Part shown: positions 46,903 to 60,302 of the stretch, piece after piece
Numbering within the stretch: position 1 is the stretch's first letter
Layout of the letters: each line of letters begins with the position of its first letter
Assembly (NCBI RefSeq): GCF_000224145.3
Contig: NW_004190506.2
Location: 677,517-741,516, forward strand
Direction of reading: 5' to 3'
DNA length: 64,000 nucleotides
Source: Ciona intestinalis
Lineage: Eukaryota > Chordata > Ascidiacea > Phlebobranchia > Cionidae
Notes under the pieces: model-generated
What the model was told of the DNA's origin: nothing
Database searches by the model: none
Seen by the model: only the letters and a program-made list of their open reading frames with translations
Program-made: the position numbers and the translations under genes

Positions 46903-49900
46903 TCAATGTTGAGGATGGTTTGAGGCTTTCGCTCGAGATTTGCTGAAGACGGTGGCGCTTTTCACCTGTCAGTTGGTATTAGGTTAAACATGATACGGGC
47001 GGTGTTAATTTAGAGCTAAGAGTTATCCGCGTATAGAGTCATTTGTATAGATTAGCATACCGGGAAAGATAACGCACGTAAGTTAAAACTTGAATAGTGT
47101 AGGTATAAGCACATGTATAGTTGATTGAGATGTATAAGCACCTGTATGCCATGTGCTTTGGCAGCGGCAATGGCGGTCGATTTTCGAGGCGTTGGCTGCT
47201 CCCTACTGCATGTTAAAATGGTCACAAGATCTGGAAAGAATTGGAATAAAGTTAAATGTAAAAATAAATGTAACTTGATTTATCCTAGCGTGACCGGAAC
47301 ACGACAGTCGTTATAACACGGTTGCTCAGTTTCAAACACTCGTGCCAGGTTACAAGTTACCATGTATGTTACGTTGTGAGTATTTTTTTTAGATGACTGT
47401 TTTGTAGCCGTTTTTAAGTATAATGGCCGGGACTGAGTAAATCCTATTACCGCCGTGATCTTTTTCTTCAGTGCCTGACTTCCTTGCTTCGGCTTGGATA
47501 AGAAAACGACAGCATTCCACGATGCGGTAGAAACGCCTGGAAAAGATAAATTGTATAATCGATGTCGTTTTTTACACCAGCAGTCTCTGTTGACCTACCA
47601 TGCGTCAACGTCGTCACGACGAAGCTTGGGCGGCTCCCCATCCACACCAGGCACTTGCTCGTCTTTACTTTGCGCCCGGATGAACCTGCGAATAGCAATT
47701 AAGTGTTATCGCAATCGAGATGACTCAATAGGTAGATTTGAGCAGCGTTATTCGACTTAATGCGACTCGCAGAAGTCTTCTAACACAATATTATGCTGTA
47801 TAGGCTTGGAATTTACTCGTTGTTAAGAGCCATTGTTGCGCTACTGTGTTGTCTGCGAGTCGGAGGGCACGGCTCATTAAACGGTAATTCGGTGTGCCGG
47901 TGCGCTCACAGTAATCAACGGTTTTAGGGATTTGCAACAAATTACCGGCTAGAGGTGGTTGCGCGGGCGAGCGAGTGCTTTTTACGGATCAATACTCGGA
48001 TTACGGTCGTTCCCCTGCGTGGGACAACATATTACCGTCCGAGCAAGATGGAAAACAAACACAGGGCGAGAGATAAGGAGACGAGTGTGTGGTCTAAACA
48101 AGTGGTGAAAAACGAGCGACTAAATGGGAACCGTGCGGGGTTGCGGCGGCGGCGAACGGCCATCGTAGATAGCGGTTACGATAGCGTCCCTGTTGGTTGC
48201 GAAAAACATGTCTCAAAATTGAGTTGGATATAAACGAACAAGGGAGGCGGCTCCTTTCTAAAACAGCCAATGCGGTGACGGAAGACAGTGTGGGCAGCAA
48301 GATTGCACCGACGGTAAACAACTCGCATCTGGCGGGACGCTGTTCGCTCGATTAGCCGCAGATTATCGCTTATTTGTTCCGGTGTGACCGCACCGCATCG
48401 AGGCCATGAGCCGCGGGTGCGAAACCAAGTTGGACGATGATCGAGCACCGTGACTAATCAGTTATTGGAATGAAAGGTCGGGGACGGAAACAGCGCGAGA
48501 AACGAGCGATAATCTAAATATAAACCAGCGCCTCGTATCGGCCGCAGAATAATAAACACAACATCGGTTCACTTACCGGTTACCTTTCTTTAATTCGCTC
48601 TCCAGATAACGTATCGCGTCTCGCGCGCCCTGGGATTCCTTCTTTATCGCGTCCAAGCCATCGATAACTGAACATAATATACACGTTAAAAAGAGCACTA
48701 TGATGTATGATGACGTAATCCACGATGACGTCACCTGTTTTTGGAATCACGACCAGAAATCGACCGCTGGCGACAAGACGACGTATGTGGGGGAGTTCCA
48801 GTGACATTGATGACGTATCAACCACTAGGTAGAGACAGAGTGCAGAGTCACGTGACTTGGGAGCACCGAGAGAAGTTTCTAGAAGTTGAACTTCGTTTCG
48901 GAGTCTCGATGCCGCCATGTCTTTCATCATACGCGCTTTACGCATTGCTTCTACAGCCTGTGTAACAATGTATTATGTATTTGTTATATAGGTGAACCAT
49001 TAATTCAACAGCCTGTATTGTGATATATAGTAGGTTGGGGTAAGATGGTCCATGATTTCATTCTCCTTTATCGTCGCATTTGAGATGGTAAACAAATAAT
49101 ATTTACAGAATTATATAACCATTTCCTCACGTTTCTAAACCAGAGTTTTAATTTGTTAAAAGCATGACAAAAAAACGTGGAATACATGTGCCAACGGTAT
49201 CCTTCTTCCCACACAGTACCGTATGTTATTGTTATATATAGGTGTACCGTAGACGTGGCATACGTTGATTGGTACATAATCAGTAGCATGCGTCGGTTAT
49301 AGTGATTGTGTTTTAATTAAACCCATTAACAGCCTACAAGATCAGATTACCATTATATGTAAAGTTTTAAACTACGGAAAGGATTTGTAAATATACAAGC
49401 GCAAACATCGCATTTATAAGCTTGTAGTTCCGACTCCATACTCCCGTGTTCGACATGTATTGCGGATATGTTAGAAGGCCATTAAACAAGAAGCCACAGG
49501 CAGCTAACAAGTGTAATGTTTGAGTTGTATGATTAACCAATCTGTGGCATTGATAAATTGGCTACTGATGGCACACTAAGCTTGCAAGGTAAACAAGTAA
49601 GGGCGAAACTAGATCGATTATCACCCAGTGTGGTAGCGTTGGGTATCAATGTTGTTTACCGTCGCGGTGCATACACGTAGTATGGAACAGAGGGTATGTG
49701 TGTATGGCCTTGTACCGAAGGTTTAAGCAAACTAATGACAAATTATGTTTCGCAATGACTCGGCGAACGCAGTAGGTTCGAATGCTACACAAAATAAATA
49801 TTTGCGAGTCACTGAACCTTGGGGTCGGTTTCGTGTAAGTAAATATCCTGCTACATATATGTTGTACATTAGGGACTAAACTGAGCTGCTATTCGTAACG

Positions 49901-52900
49901 AACATGTATATTGGAGCTTGTTAAGTGATTCGTTATCGTTGGCCTGGGATGGCTGGCAATGGAACAACATTGATATCTGTCTGTAAACATCAGCAGCTGG
50001 AAACTGGAAAGAAGTCTGATGTTTCTGGCGATATTTATCTCGTATAGTTTAACATGAGATAGCAGAACATTTTATACCGCATTCACGTATCTTTTACTTC
50101 ATAAGAAATACTGTAGATTTTTAAATTTAACCATTTGTCAGTTAGAGTTACTTTTTCTTTGTGATTTACGGTGTAACAAAATTTCATAATAAAAGAAGCA
50201 AATTCGCGCAACGTATGTGGGTGATATGGCTCATGTATTCGACGGTAAGTAAATATTGTTGGGTAAACTAAGCCATGTTCATAACGGGCAGCCCTTCACA
50301 CTAGTACAGCCCGGGCGCGGTACGGAGGGAAAGCATTACGCCAGTCAGTCAATATTTGTGAACTAACTTCGTAGGACATCGCCCGTGTTTGTTAAGTCTC
50401 GGGGGATTGCTCGGAAAACAAAGCAATTAAACTAAAAGGCGCAGAATAGCTCAAGCCAGGTATCCTGGTCACAAGGCGTTAAATAGAATCCGGGTATGCG
50501 ATATAGCGAGGCGACAACAACGTACAGGTAATAGCATCTGGGAAACCTCTGCACTCATGCGGTTATGTTGTGTAAGTGCACACATTGCTCGGCAAACACA
50601 TGCGCTCCGTATTTACCACAGGCGGTTCCTGGTAGTTGTTGCCGGTGCAAATATTGGGGGAGGGATATTAAAATCTATTGACGATTGCGCCCTGTTTTTA
50701 GGATTCTTATGTGTGACGTCATGTTTGTTTTCCCGAATATCGCGCGCCAAATGTCGTTACGTAGAATCCACTTTCCAGAGAATATTTGTGTATTCAAAAG
50801 TCACGCACCTCTAGCTCCATCTGGGGGTCAACCGTTTCCTCCTCAGGGGCAGCGAAATGCTCGTCGCCGATCGTGACGTCAGAGTTGATGACGTCAACTT
50901 CAACGTCATCCATAGAAGCGAGGGTGCGACATAAGTGACGTAATCGGCATGTACGAATCATGCACTAAAAAAAAAAAATTTTAATAGATATAAAAATAGT
51001 AGCATTGATGGTTAAAGTCTGCTTTATAATCATATTAAAAAAGCTCAAAGGTATTACTTTTATTTGTAACAAAAAAAGATTGGATTAAAAATGTAATGTT
51101 TCATACTTCTTATAAACAGGTATTAATTGATAAAAGCTTGCCTATTTGACATGTTCTTAAAAAAATATAAATACTTTAGTTTAAAAACATAAAGCCAGAT
51201 TTTACCCAGATAACAATGGAACAAAATAAATAATCATAAATATAACAAAAAGCAAGCTTACCTGCTGTAAATTGGTAAGACTTTGATAGGGTAAAGTTGT
51301 GTCTATGAATGACTTGGAGCTTGGATCCTTTATAGCATTCATCTTTGCTATTACGTAATCTTCAGGAAGGGGTATGGTCTGTCTCCATGGGCTGGGTTTG
51401 GGGTAGGGGGCTGGGAAGTAACGAGGAAATGTTAAAATGTTAAGAAGCAAGAATAAAAAACAGTATGTAGCGGTGGGTGGCGAAATGCAGTTTAAATAAA
51501 AATAATTATTTATAAAAAAAATTTATAAAAAAAATAATTATTTATAAAAAACTGACTTCAAAAAATCTGTAATTAAATGAGGGGAAACACTTTTTTGTGT
51601 TAAGGGGTCGTTTAAATTGTAAAAATTATAAAAAATAAGTAAACAGATTTTAAATACAAAATGAAAATAAGTTGAGAGTATTTCGATTTACCTTTCTCTT
51701 TTCGAGCAGGTTCAGTTTCATCAGTTTTGCCTGAAAAGATGAAAATAATGATTAAAGAATACAGTTGTTGTCGAAACATGTTAAGTTCTTACCATTTTCA
51801 ACAGGTTTACTTTCTGTTGGACTTGAGGTGTCAATAACTTGCATAAGAAAATTATTTGATATCTTGTCATTTTGAAGCTCATCTAAAATAAATAACTTGA
51901 GTTGGTGGGTATTTATTTATAATCTATGATAAAAAGTAAGTGAAGATAAAATAGAATTAATGTGTTGTAGGTTTATGTCAAGCTACCATTATAACTCTAA
52001 TTGCTAATCAAACATTTGATTATTAATCATTAAATGCACTCATGTGCTCTTTGTCAAGTGTACACTTCATATAATTCACATCAAGTTCGAGTCAGATCAA
52101 TATTTAGGATTAACATTGAAACATTGCTTTGATATAACTGTTTGAACTCACCAATTTGTAACATTAGTTTTTCTGTGGGTAAAACTTCCACTAATTGAAC
52201 TAATCGGTTCCATAAAGCACGAGAGCTCTTGGCACACGCCCCCACTACACCCTCATTTGCTGACAGCCAATCAGCAAGCAGTTTGAGCACAGAGGTAAGA
52301 CAATGGTATTGTGACATCACTTGTAAGATTCGAAACCCTGTAGGGAAAAAATAGATGAAAGTGGAAATTTAATAATACAACCAAAACACTAGTCCAGGAA
52401 TATTATTCCATTGTGAAGTCATACAGGGTGGCTTTCTGTGGGTTCTACAAGCAATTAGTGACCACTGGGTTGGAGCAATGTCTGTTAAGTGTTTTGCCCA
52501 AGGTTACACAAACCATCAGTAGTATTAACATTGAGCATTAAACCAGGTATACTTCGGTTGCAATGCAAGTGCCTAACCACTGGCCCAGAAAATTTTTTAC
52601 AAAAAATAGGAATAGATTAAATAATCATCCAACCTTTAAAAAATAATGTAGTAAAATGCGTGAATAGCGAGTATAGATGAACTTTACCTTCATTAGAATC
52701 CATTACTTCTGGTTTGTCGGTTATAGAATCATCTTGAATATCGTTACTTCCTGTTTCAACTTTGATTTCTTCATTTATTATCTCATTTATCTTTGGTTGG
52801 GTTACCTCAACGGGTGGGGTTGGTTTAATAGCAGGGGTTGCTGGAGTGAGGTGTTGTAAGAATGAAGGGGCGAGTGTTATCTTATGGCGGTTGGTTGGCT

Positions 52901-55900
52901 GTGAAGGGAATTCTAACATTAGTTTGGTTGAAAAGATATTTAAAATAAAGCTAAACGCAAATAAAAGTAATTTGATAATAATACAACAGGTAGTAAAAGT
53001 TGTTATGGTAAAATGATGAATTATATTGTACTATTGTTTCATAGTGGGGTTGAAATGATTAAATAAAAGCCTAAATATGGTCCAAATTTTAAAAACAACT
53101 TAATCAAAATATAAATATATGTTACAAAAATGTGATAATAGTGTAACAGATATATAAAACTGCTGTGATGTCATGGTAAAATCTTGAATTATACTGTACT
53201 AACTACTAATGTTTCGTCTGCTATTTGATGAGACAGAAGGGAATGCTGAAAAATGGGCAGACAAATGATGGCAGAAAATTAATAAAAATTGCTGAAGAGC
53301 TAATTAAAGCATAATGCTACATTATAGCACACTTAGGAGTATAATTCATATTTTCAGGTAAAAATATCTTCAAAAACATTTATTTTTACGAAAATGCAAA
53401 CTATGTTACAAAACATTTTCTTTTCACCTGAAACATTTTGTTTGAAAGATCTTGTAAACTTGCAACTGCCAGAGTTGGCTGTGGAGGTTGAACCTCTATT
53501 TTCTCACTTCTTCCGCGAACCTTGTTCTCATCTGTTTTAAACTGATCTTCCTCATCTTGTGAGGAAAGGTCCTCCTGACTCAATCGAGTCCCGGATCCAC
53601 TGGAGCTGGTATAGGAGGAGTCATCCTCGGAACTTGAATCAATCGGATCAGAATCGGATGCTGGAGGAAAAGATGATGTTTTTATCATCAAAGACAAATT
53701 ACAAATAAAAGGTGGGTTGGAACCTTCTACAAACTACATGTTATATATTTTAATGTAAGTAAAATGAGTTTATTTTCTGATCCACCAAATGGTAATAAAA
53801 GTATTGTGTATGAGGCCCAATTTCATTTCCTTTGTTGCAGCTTAGATAAATAGCAAACAAATTTATATAAATGTAGCAAAAAATGGGTGCTAAAAACAAG
53901 CCACACATACTGTAAAAAGTGGAGTGCACATTCAGTTAAAATAATAATAAAAATAATATTTTGGTTGAAGATAAATACCATGATCTCCTGCTGCGATCGA
54001 GTCTTCTCCTTCACTCAGATTACCATCCTCCGCTCCCGAGACTCTTCTTCTTCTCCTGGTCAACATTCGGGATTTGTTCTTCTTGCTCTTCGGTGCCGCA
54101 GACCAGTGGTCACCTGCAGGAAAACAAATTTTTTATTATTTTGGGTTTTGAGATATAGTAAATTCTAGAAACAATTTCTTACCATCAGCCTGGGTGTCGG
54201 TGCAACCATTTGGAAGGTTTTCACTTTTCTGTTTTTCGGTTTCTAATGAACAAACACTTGAATTATTGAATAACGTAGTAAAAATGTGCGTTAATAATGT
54301 CCAACTATTGAAAATCGGGTAAATCTGAAATGAATTTCAGGCCATTGACACCCACATAGAATAGAACTGCTTAACATTTGAACGTAAAGTGAGTAAAAAT
54401 TTAGTTGCGTACAAGAAAAAATTGGGAATCTTAATAGATATAGTACTGCCCTACCTTTTATATCACTTGTTATTTGTTGGCAGACATGTCCAAGAACATG
54501 AGAAAAGAAAGCTAAAGCAAACGCTATTGCTGCTGAAGATCTATTAGATCTGCAAGCCTGTGGTAAGCAGTGGTTAGTAGGAATATTAGATCTCAGCATT
54601 CGCTGTCACAATGTTATATTTGACGAGGACCGTTTACAGTTTAATAAACAACAATAACATGGTATTTCCTCATAAAATAGTGACTGGTTCATTGGTATAT
54701 AGAACAGTACAGCAAGAATTAAAAAGACACACTGTTACTGCACTTAAAATTATTATAAAAAACTAAAGGAAACATACAGTTTTTTATTTTCAGGGTAATA
54801 ACTAACTCAGCTAAACACAGTAATTAACAACCAATTTGTTTTACCTGAAGATCATGTACATTCATCAAACACAACACACAGATTTTAAACACAATGTCCC
54901 CATTTAAACGGTGTTGTAAATTCTGTTGTTTCCTGTGATCAGCTGCCTTTGCTACAACATTAACTGATGTGCCGGACTTGTTGGAGTGTCTGGGGTAAAA
55001 AAAGTTTAAAATTTAGTTGAATATTTTTTCAGCAGGTAACATAGTCGTACCTATTGTCTCCTGATTTTTGTTTGCTGGAGCCCAGCCCTTGGCCAATGTC
55101 ACCATTTGGTAATGCTGTATGAAAATACAATGTTACTATTAATAGGTAATGCTGTATAAAAATATAATGTACCATATTACCCAACAGCCACTTACATGAG
55201 GAAAAACAGCATGACATAAATATATATATGAAAACTGTATCCTTTTATAGTATAAGCATAATGCCTCTATAATTAAATTAGGCCCAGTAATTTGCAGAGC
55301 AAAAAGTTGAACTTTATGCAAGAACTACTTACTCAGTCATAAATAAATGTTGGCAAGTTATACCTTTACATTTAATAACTAGATTACAAACCACATTCTA
55401 TTCCCTTAAGTATACCATCCAATGTTGCTACAATTAAATTATCTCAATACACACATCCCATTACAGAGAATCTCAAATAAAACAACTTTCGATTCAAATG
55501 AAAGAGTTCTGTATATTCTCTTACTTATGCTACCAGGCATAATGTAAAAAACTATAAAAAAAACGTTTTTCAAATATTTCTACTGTCATAGGACAAGACT
55601 TTACTACTGAATGTTCTGTATATATTCAACACTAAAATCACCTTCAAATAAATCCTCTTCAATAAAGTCAGTTTCCAAGTTCATATTGTTGAGACAAACA
55701 TGTAGGGCATCGATTAATCTTTTGCAAAGACCTGGACAAATAAATATATTAGTTGGTATGCCTTCGTGTGGTATTTATATAATACCATTATAATAGTAAA
55801 TAGTATAATGGTTTTATTTATTTCTTCGATTACAGTAAAAAAGATTAAAAAGATTAAAAGAAAATACGGGCTGGAGTGACAAAACAAGTTGTTAAAACAC

Positions 55901-58347
55901 GCTTACAGTTAAAAACATATTTACATTCAATTGAAAGTAAAAGCGTGGTTGCTACACCTATAATATAGAGCAGAATTAGACTATGTGGATGAAGTTTATG
56001 ATTACCTGATATTTCCACATCTGTTGAGTAAGTTTTCGGTCTGAGTAAGTCACACAGGTAAAGAAATGAAATGATGAATATCCTTGTGTGTTCTTTTCTG
56101 TTGTAAAAAAGTACATTTTATACACAAAAGATTTTGTCATAAAATCCCAAAGTACCTGTAAACTTTGGTGGAGACAATTCCATCCAAAGCATCAGTTGGT
56201 AGCTGGTAAAACAACTTCTTATTTCGATCCAAAAGTTTCTGCAAGTTTCCCTCAGCCCCTCCAAAGCTTTGCTCAGCGTAAAGCCTGAAATGGTTAAGTT
56301 ATAGAATTAAAAGTTTAATGCTCAATGAATAGAGTAAAGGGTTAAGTCATGTCACAAAAGTCAGTGAATATAACATAATATAATTTTTTTATGTCTTCTC
56401 TTAAAACAATAGGGAAGATCATGTTATTTAAATAACGAAGAAAAGGAAATGTACAGCAAATCGACAGTCGTTAAAATATGCTACGGATAAAAACTGTGGG
56501 ATATAGTGTCAGTTAAAAAGGGTGGTTGTTGCACCTAATATAGTAAAAAGTTAAGTAACAGCGGTATAATATTCAATAATACAGATAATCAACTTACGAT
56601 CGGCAGTAATGGTAAGTTGCAGTCAGGCCCCACCAAGACTGATGGCCAGCCAACGTAGCTAACTGATTATGTGGCATTCCCATTCCAGGCTTAGTGAGCA
56701 AGGCAAGTTGATAGAATCTGTTCGGACGCGATTTTAAACCTCCAAATTCCATCTGATAACGACCTGAGAAAAAAGGGATTGAAAAAACTGAACCACCATA
56801 TGACTATTTTGTTGACTATTTTTACAATATTTATAAATTATTTTCATGTTATTGCATTTAAACTGATACTCACTCAGATCACCAAGGCACACCAGTATCT
56901 TATAACTTGTTGCTTTCACCCACAATTCAATCTCCTTCTCTTCTGTATCCTAAATACAGTATTTTTGCTCATTTAAAAAATCTAAAAATAATGAAATAGA
57001 TTTTTTTGGTTCTTACATATATATATTATATTTGCTAGCAGAAGTAAACTTTGTTCTTAGTTATCGGGACCGAAGAGACAAAATAAATTTCACTTATTTG
57101 TTTATAATTACCTGAGTTTTAGCATCCTCTTCATTTTTCCTTCTTGTAGTTCTCTGAAGAGGTTTATCAGCAAGAGGAAGATCTATACAAACCAAATCTG
57201 TCTTCACCTTGGATTGCAGACGTAGCAGAAGATAATGATAATAACCAACAGCAGAGTAGAGGAATTGACGAAAATGAGGTTGCAGATGATGCTGCTGTAA
57301 TGCTCCTGGAGCATTCGACTGAAACTGAGCAAAATAATAAGTTAGACTTAGGAAAAAAAAGTTTGAGTGACGGCTAAGCTTCTGTAAAGTAAGGAACACC
57401 CAACTTTTTAGACTTTCTATAGTTTAACTTTCTGTAGGTTTAGGACTTTTTTTTAATGTTATGTAATTTGAATTTTATTACTATAATACACACCTGATTG
57501 TTTTAAATAAATTCTTTTAAAATAATTTTAACGTTAACAGATGCTAAAACAGGTTATGACATCATAGTCACCTTTCTTCCACTTTTAACAGCATGTATGA
57601 CATCATAATACACTTTCCTCCATAACAATTCCTCGGCTTTCCTTCCATAATCACTGGAATACGTGAACATTAATCTCTCGCATGCTTCTCGTAATTTGTG
57701 CCTGAAACAAAAATAAAGATAGTTTACAAATGTTATGGAATACTTGTAAATACTTAAAATGTGTTTTAACACCTCTGGTTGCAGCAGGACAAGTGTATGT
57801 GAAAGTAGTGAAACAAAATTGTAAACTGAAATTATAATGTTATTATGGTTGTTATAGATTTTTTTGGCCTGTCCAGAATAAAAACTGTAAATTTATTCCA
57901 GCATACATCTGCCATTTGACAAGACTTTATCAGGGTATTTATGCCTGGAAGTAATGGAATGTAGTGTTAATAACTTAAAATAGTTCAAACCTTAATTTCA
58001 CTTGTTCAGGGTGAAAAAGACTGATCAAACTTCTTCTGTGTTGACGCCCAAGGTCCAGTTTTCGAACACATTCTACAACTCGACTGAAATAAAAAGTTAA
58101 ACTTGATTAAATTAGAATTCAATAGAAGAGCCAAATAAAAAAATACTATAGGGTTATCTTAAAACCTCCAAAAACCCTGGGTGTTGAGGGTAGTGAGAGG
58201 AAGGCCTAAATCTCAAGTCCTTGACAAAGACCTATCTATAAGGAAAACAAGTTTTTAAAAGACTTACCGGTACAGTCGTTTAGCAGAGATACTTTTGACC
58301 TCTGGCGACACCGTGTGTTTTGCTGAGTAATCATCAGTGTGGGACAT
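46903..58347 (-). CDS. SMG5: SMG5, nonsense-mediated decay factor (EST1-like with PIN domain)
   Basis: SMG5 works with SMG7 in nonsense-mediated mRNA decay, binding phosphorylated UPF1 through a 14-3-3-like TPR domain. The start is MSHTDDYSAKHTVSPEVKSI (58265-58347). Then come RSLISLFHPEQVKLR (about 57990-58083), DYGRKAEELLWRKVYYDVIH (about 57571-57700), LYSAVGYYHYLLLRLQSK (about 57112-57325), YKILVCLGDLS (about 56880-56950), GMGMPHNQLAALAG, and SSAAIAFALAFFSHVLGHV (about 54455-54560). An acidic linker follows with the RRRR exon (about 53980-54113), SLQDLSNKMFQ, CAKSSRALWNRLVQLVEVLP (52152-52338), and the C-terminal PIN fold: RMMKDMAASRLRNEVQLLET (48735-48957), VIDGLDAIKKESQGARDAIR (near 48575-48670), KLRRDDVDAW (near 47610-47700), RFYRIVECCRFL (near 47500-47565), VTILTCSREQPTPRKS (near 47149-47240) and VKSATVFSKSRA (46903-46965). 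About 25 exons; the last five are assigned by likeness to the human C-terminus. Confidence 0.93.
48958..50808 (-). other. SMG5 intron with MITE
   Basis: Intron of about 1.85 kb before the PIN-start exon. It contains a palindromic MITE at 49025-49222; the rest is complex CpG-rich sequence without recognised features. Confidence 0.55.
49025..49222. mobile_element. Palindromic MITE, about 195 bp, diverged
   Basis: Left end TATAGTAGGTTGGGGTAAGA, right end CGGTATCCTTCTTCCCACAC then AGTACC. The interior is more diverged than in other members. In an SMG5 intron. Confidence 0.65.
50809..50970 (-). other. SMG5 exon carrying clustered CRE-like words
   Basis: This SMG5 exon encodes CMIRTCRLRHLCRTLASMDD and EEETVDPQMELE. 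It contains GACGTCAGAGTTGATGACGT, a run in which GACGTCA-type words repeat (also CAACGTCATC). It is coding sequence, so the repeated words may only reflect Asp-Val codons (DDVEVDVINSDV). It is also the last CpG-rich stretch before the change to AT-rich sequence at about 50,950. Confidence 0.6.
52440..52590 (-). mobile_element. SINE fragment in SMG5 intron
   Basis: TTAGTGACCACTGGGTTGGAGCA, GTTAAGTGTTTTGCCCAAGG and GGTTGCAATGCAAG match the piece at 61777-61940, and on the minus strand the CCTTGGGCAAAACACTTAAC part matches the body of the SINE at 17380-17700. It lies between two SMG5 exons. Confidence 0.65.
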
Positions 58348-60302
58348 CGCCACGACTCAGCACTTTTCGTCACCTAAATTAGAAATTAAAAAAAAAAATT
58401 GTTGGTGTAAAATTTACTATATATTTTTACATTAGGTCATGAATAAATAGTAGAAAAGCTTTTGATTGTCCAAAAGCCATATTTTCTATCACAATCCTAT
58501 GATTGCAACTATTTGAATAACCACTGTATAAAAAATTTAAAGGAAACCAAACCTAATCAAGTAATCAGTACAATATTTTATTTAATAACCACTCAATTAA
58601 AAAACTTTTAGTGGCTCATTTGGTCAAAAAACGAAGTGTATTTCCAACGTTTTGAATGTCATCCCGCAAGATTTTCAATAGAATTTTTTAAATACACTGC
58701 GTTTTATACCAGATGCGCTGCTAAAAATATTATTTACATTAAGTCTGGTAGAAGAAGTAACACCCCACTTATATACTATAATGAATGCACTAACCAGTGT
58801 GAGGATAATTTCTCCATTGAAATATAGATTCACCTCTTTTACAGTAGCATGTTCAGTTTAAATCAAAAGCTTGCAGTTCAAAACTTTAAGCTGCTTTTAA
58901 CCAAAATTATATCTAACCACTAAAATTTTCTATAAAATAAGAAAAAGGTTTTACACAGAATGGTACCATTTCGGTAAACATTGATTTTAAAAGCTGTAGA
59001 CTGCTCTAAGTTGTATGCTGCATTTAAATACTTGAGGTAAAATATGAAAAAAATAGAATAACACACTACTAATATTGTGGTAAGGCGAAGAAGACAGGAC
59101 ACCTTTAGCACATAATATCCAACAATCTTGATCGTGTTTAAAACAATTAACAATGGTCTATGGAAGTCGTCAAGTTTTGAAATTGAAAGTTTCTTGTTTA
59201 CTACCAAATAGGACGAGATAACAGAATGTTGTCCCGTCTTTTTCTACCATACTAAACACTTTTTACAAAGAAAGACAAAGATTTTTACAAAGAAGAATTA
59301 GCTTATACATGCAATGGCGGGATATTGACTATGAAATCATTTCAGGTGTTAAAAACAATTACGTTCAACATATTACTGTACAATGATTTTTTTAAAAACA
59401 GAAAAAGCTATATGGAATGCATAATACAGCAGCAAAAGTATGTAACATACTGGCAGCTTATAAACTAAAGTAAACACATGATGCTGGACATTGATGTGTT
59501 CTGATGTGAAGCAGTTTATGTCGGTTCGGCAGTCGTATAAATGAACAAAAAAAAACAAGTTAAGTCATCAATAAGACAATAAAAAAATAAGCAAATTAGA
59601 CACTTTTCAAAGAATTAAGTATCATAACCAAGAACATAAAAACAGGTTTTAAAATTAAACTCTTGTGTAAAATGATAATCACGGAATTCTTGAAAAAAAC
59701 AGAGACAGAGTAATCCTGCAAAATAGGGTGCTATTGTAGACATCCTGTTATTTTGTGTTTGCTTGACCTCAATATAGGTGTGAATTATGGGATACAACCT
59801 GATTGTGGGGTTGTCATAGCTGTGTGTGAAAATGAAAAAGTAATTGGAAATAATATATACATGTATATACACATTTATACATGTATGTATATATATACAG
59901 AATAAAGAATTGTAAAATAATACTGTATTCTCGGAATAAATGTATATAAAGACAAACAGATCTTTGTGTGTTTTGCATACAAAGGCATGCAGTATTGAGA
60001 ACGGATTTACTTACAAAAATTACTATCTTGCAACAAAACCCCTACCACAAAAAATGCTATAACCATTAAAAAGTGCAAAACTAAAAGTATACTAAATACT
60101 TTAAATATGGTTCACAGTTCACACAACCAAATTGAAACATGTAGTAACTAAACGTACCATTATAAATGAAAGTTTGTCTATAAAGAACCAATTGAACTTT
60201 TATGATAAATGTTTCATGGGTTAAACAGCTGAATGTTCATTTAAAAATACAAAAAAATCTTGAAACAAATGGAAAAGATGAAATACTATCTCCATTTTAT
60301 AA
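58348..60302. other. Intergenic DNA between SMG5 and the sulfotransferase
   Basis: AT-rich spacer holding the SMG5 promoter and the sulfotransferase 3' UTR. It contains a MITE (59071-59254) and an AT microsatellite-like stretch around 59855-59895 (alternating ATATAC and ACATGTAT words). Open frames at 58636-58827, 58920-59207 and 59615-59872 have no recognisable content. Confidence 0.55.
59071..59254. mobile_element. Palindromic MITE, about 185 bp
   Basis: Left end TTGTGGTAAGGCGAAGAAGA, right end GTTGTCCCGTCTTTTTCTAC then CATACTA, interior CAATGGTCTATGGAAGTCGT and GTTTACTACCAAATAGGACG. Member of the 190 bp family. Confidence 0.75.
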
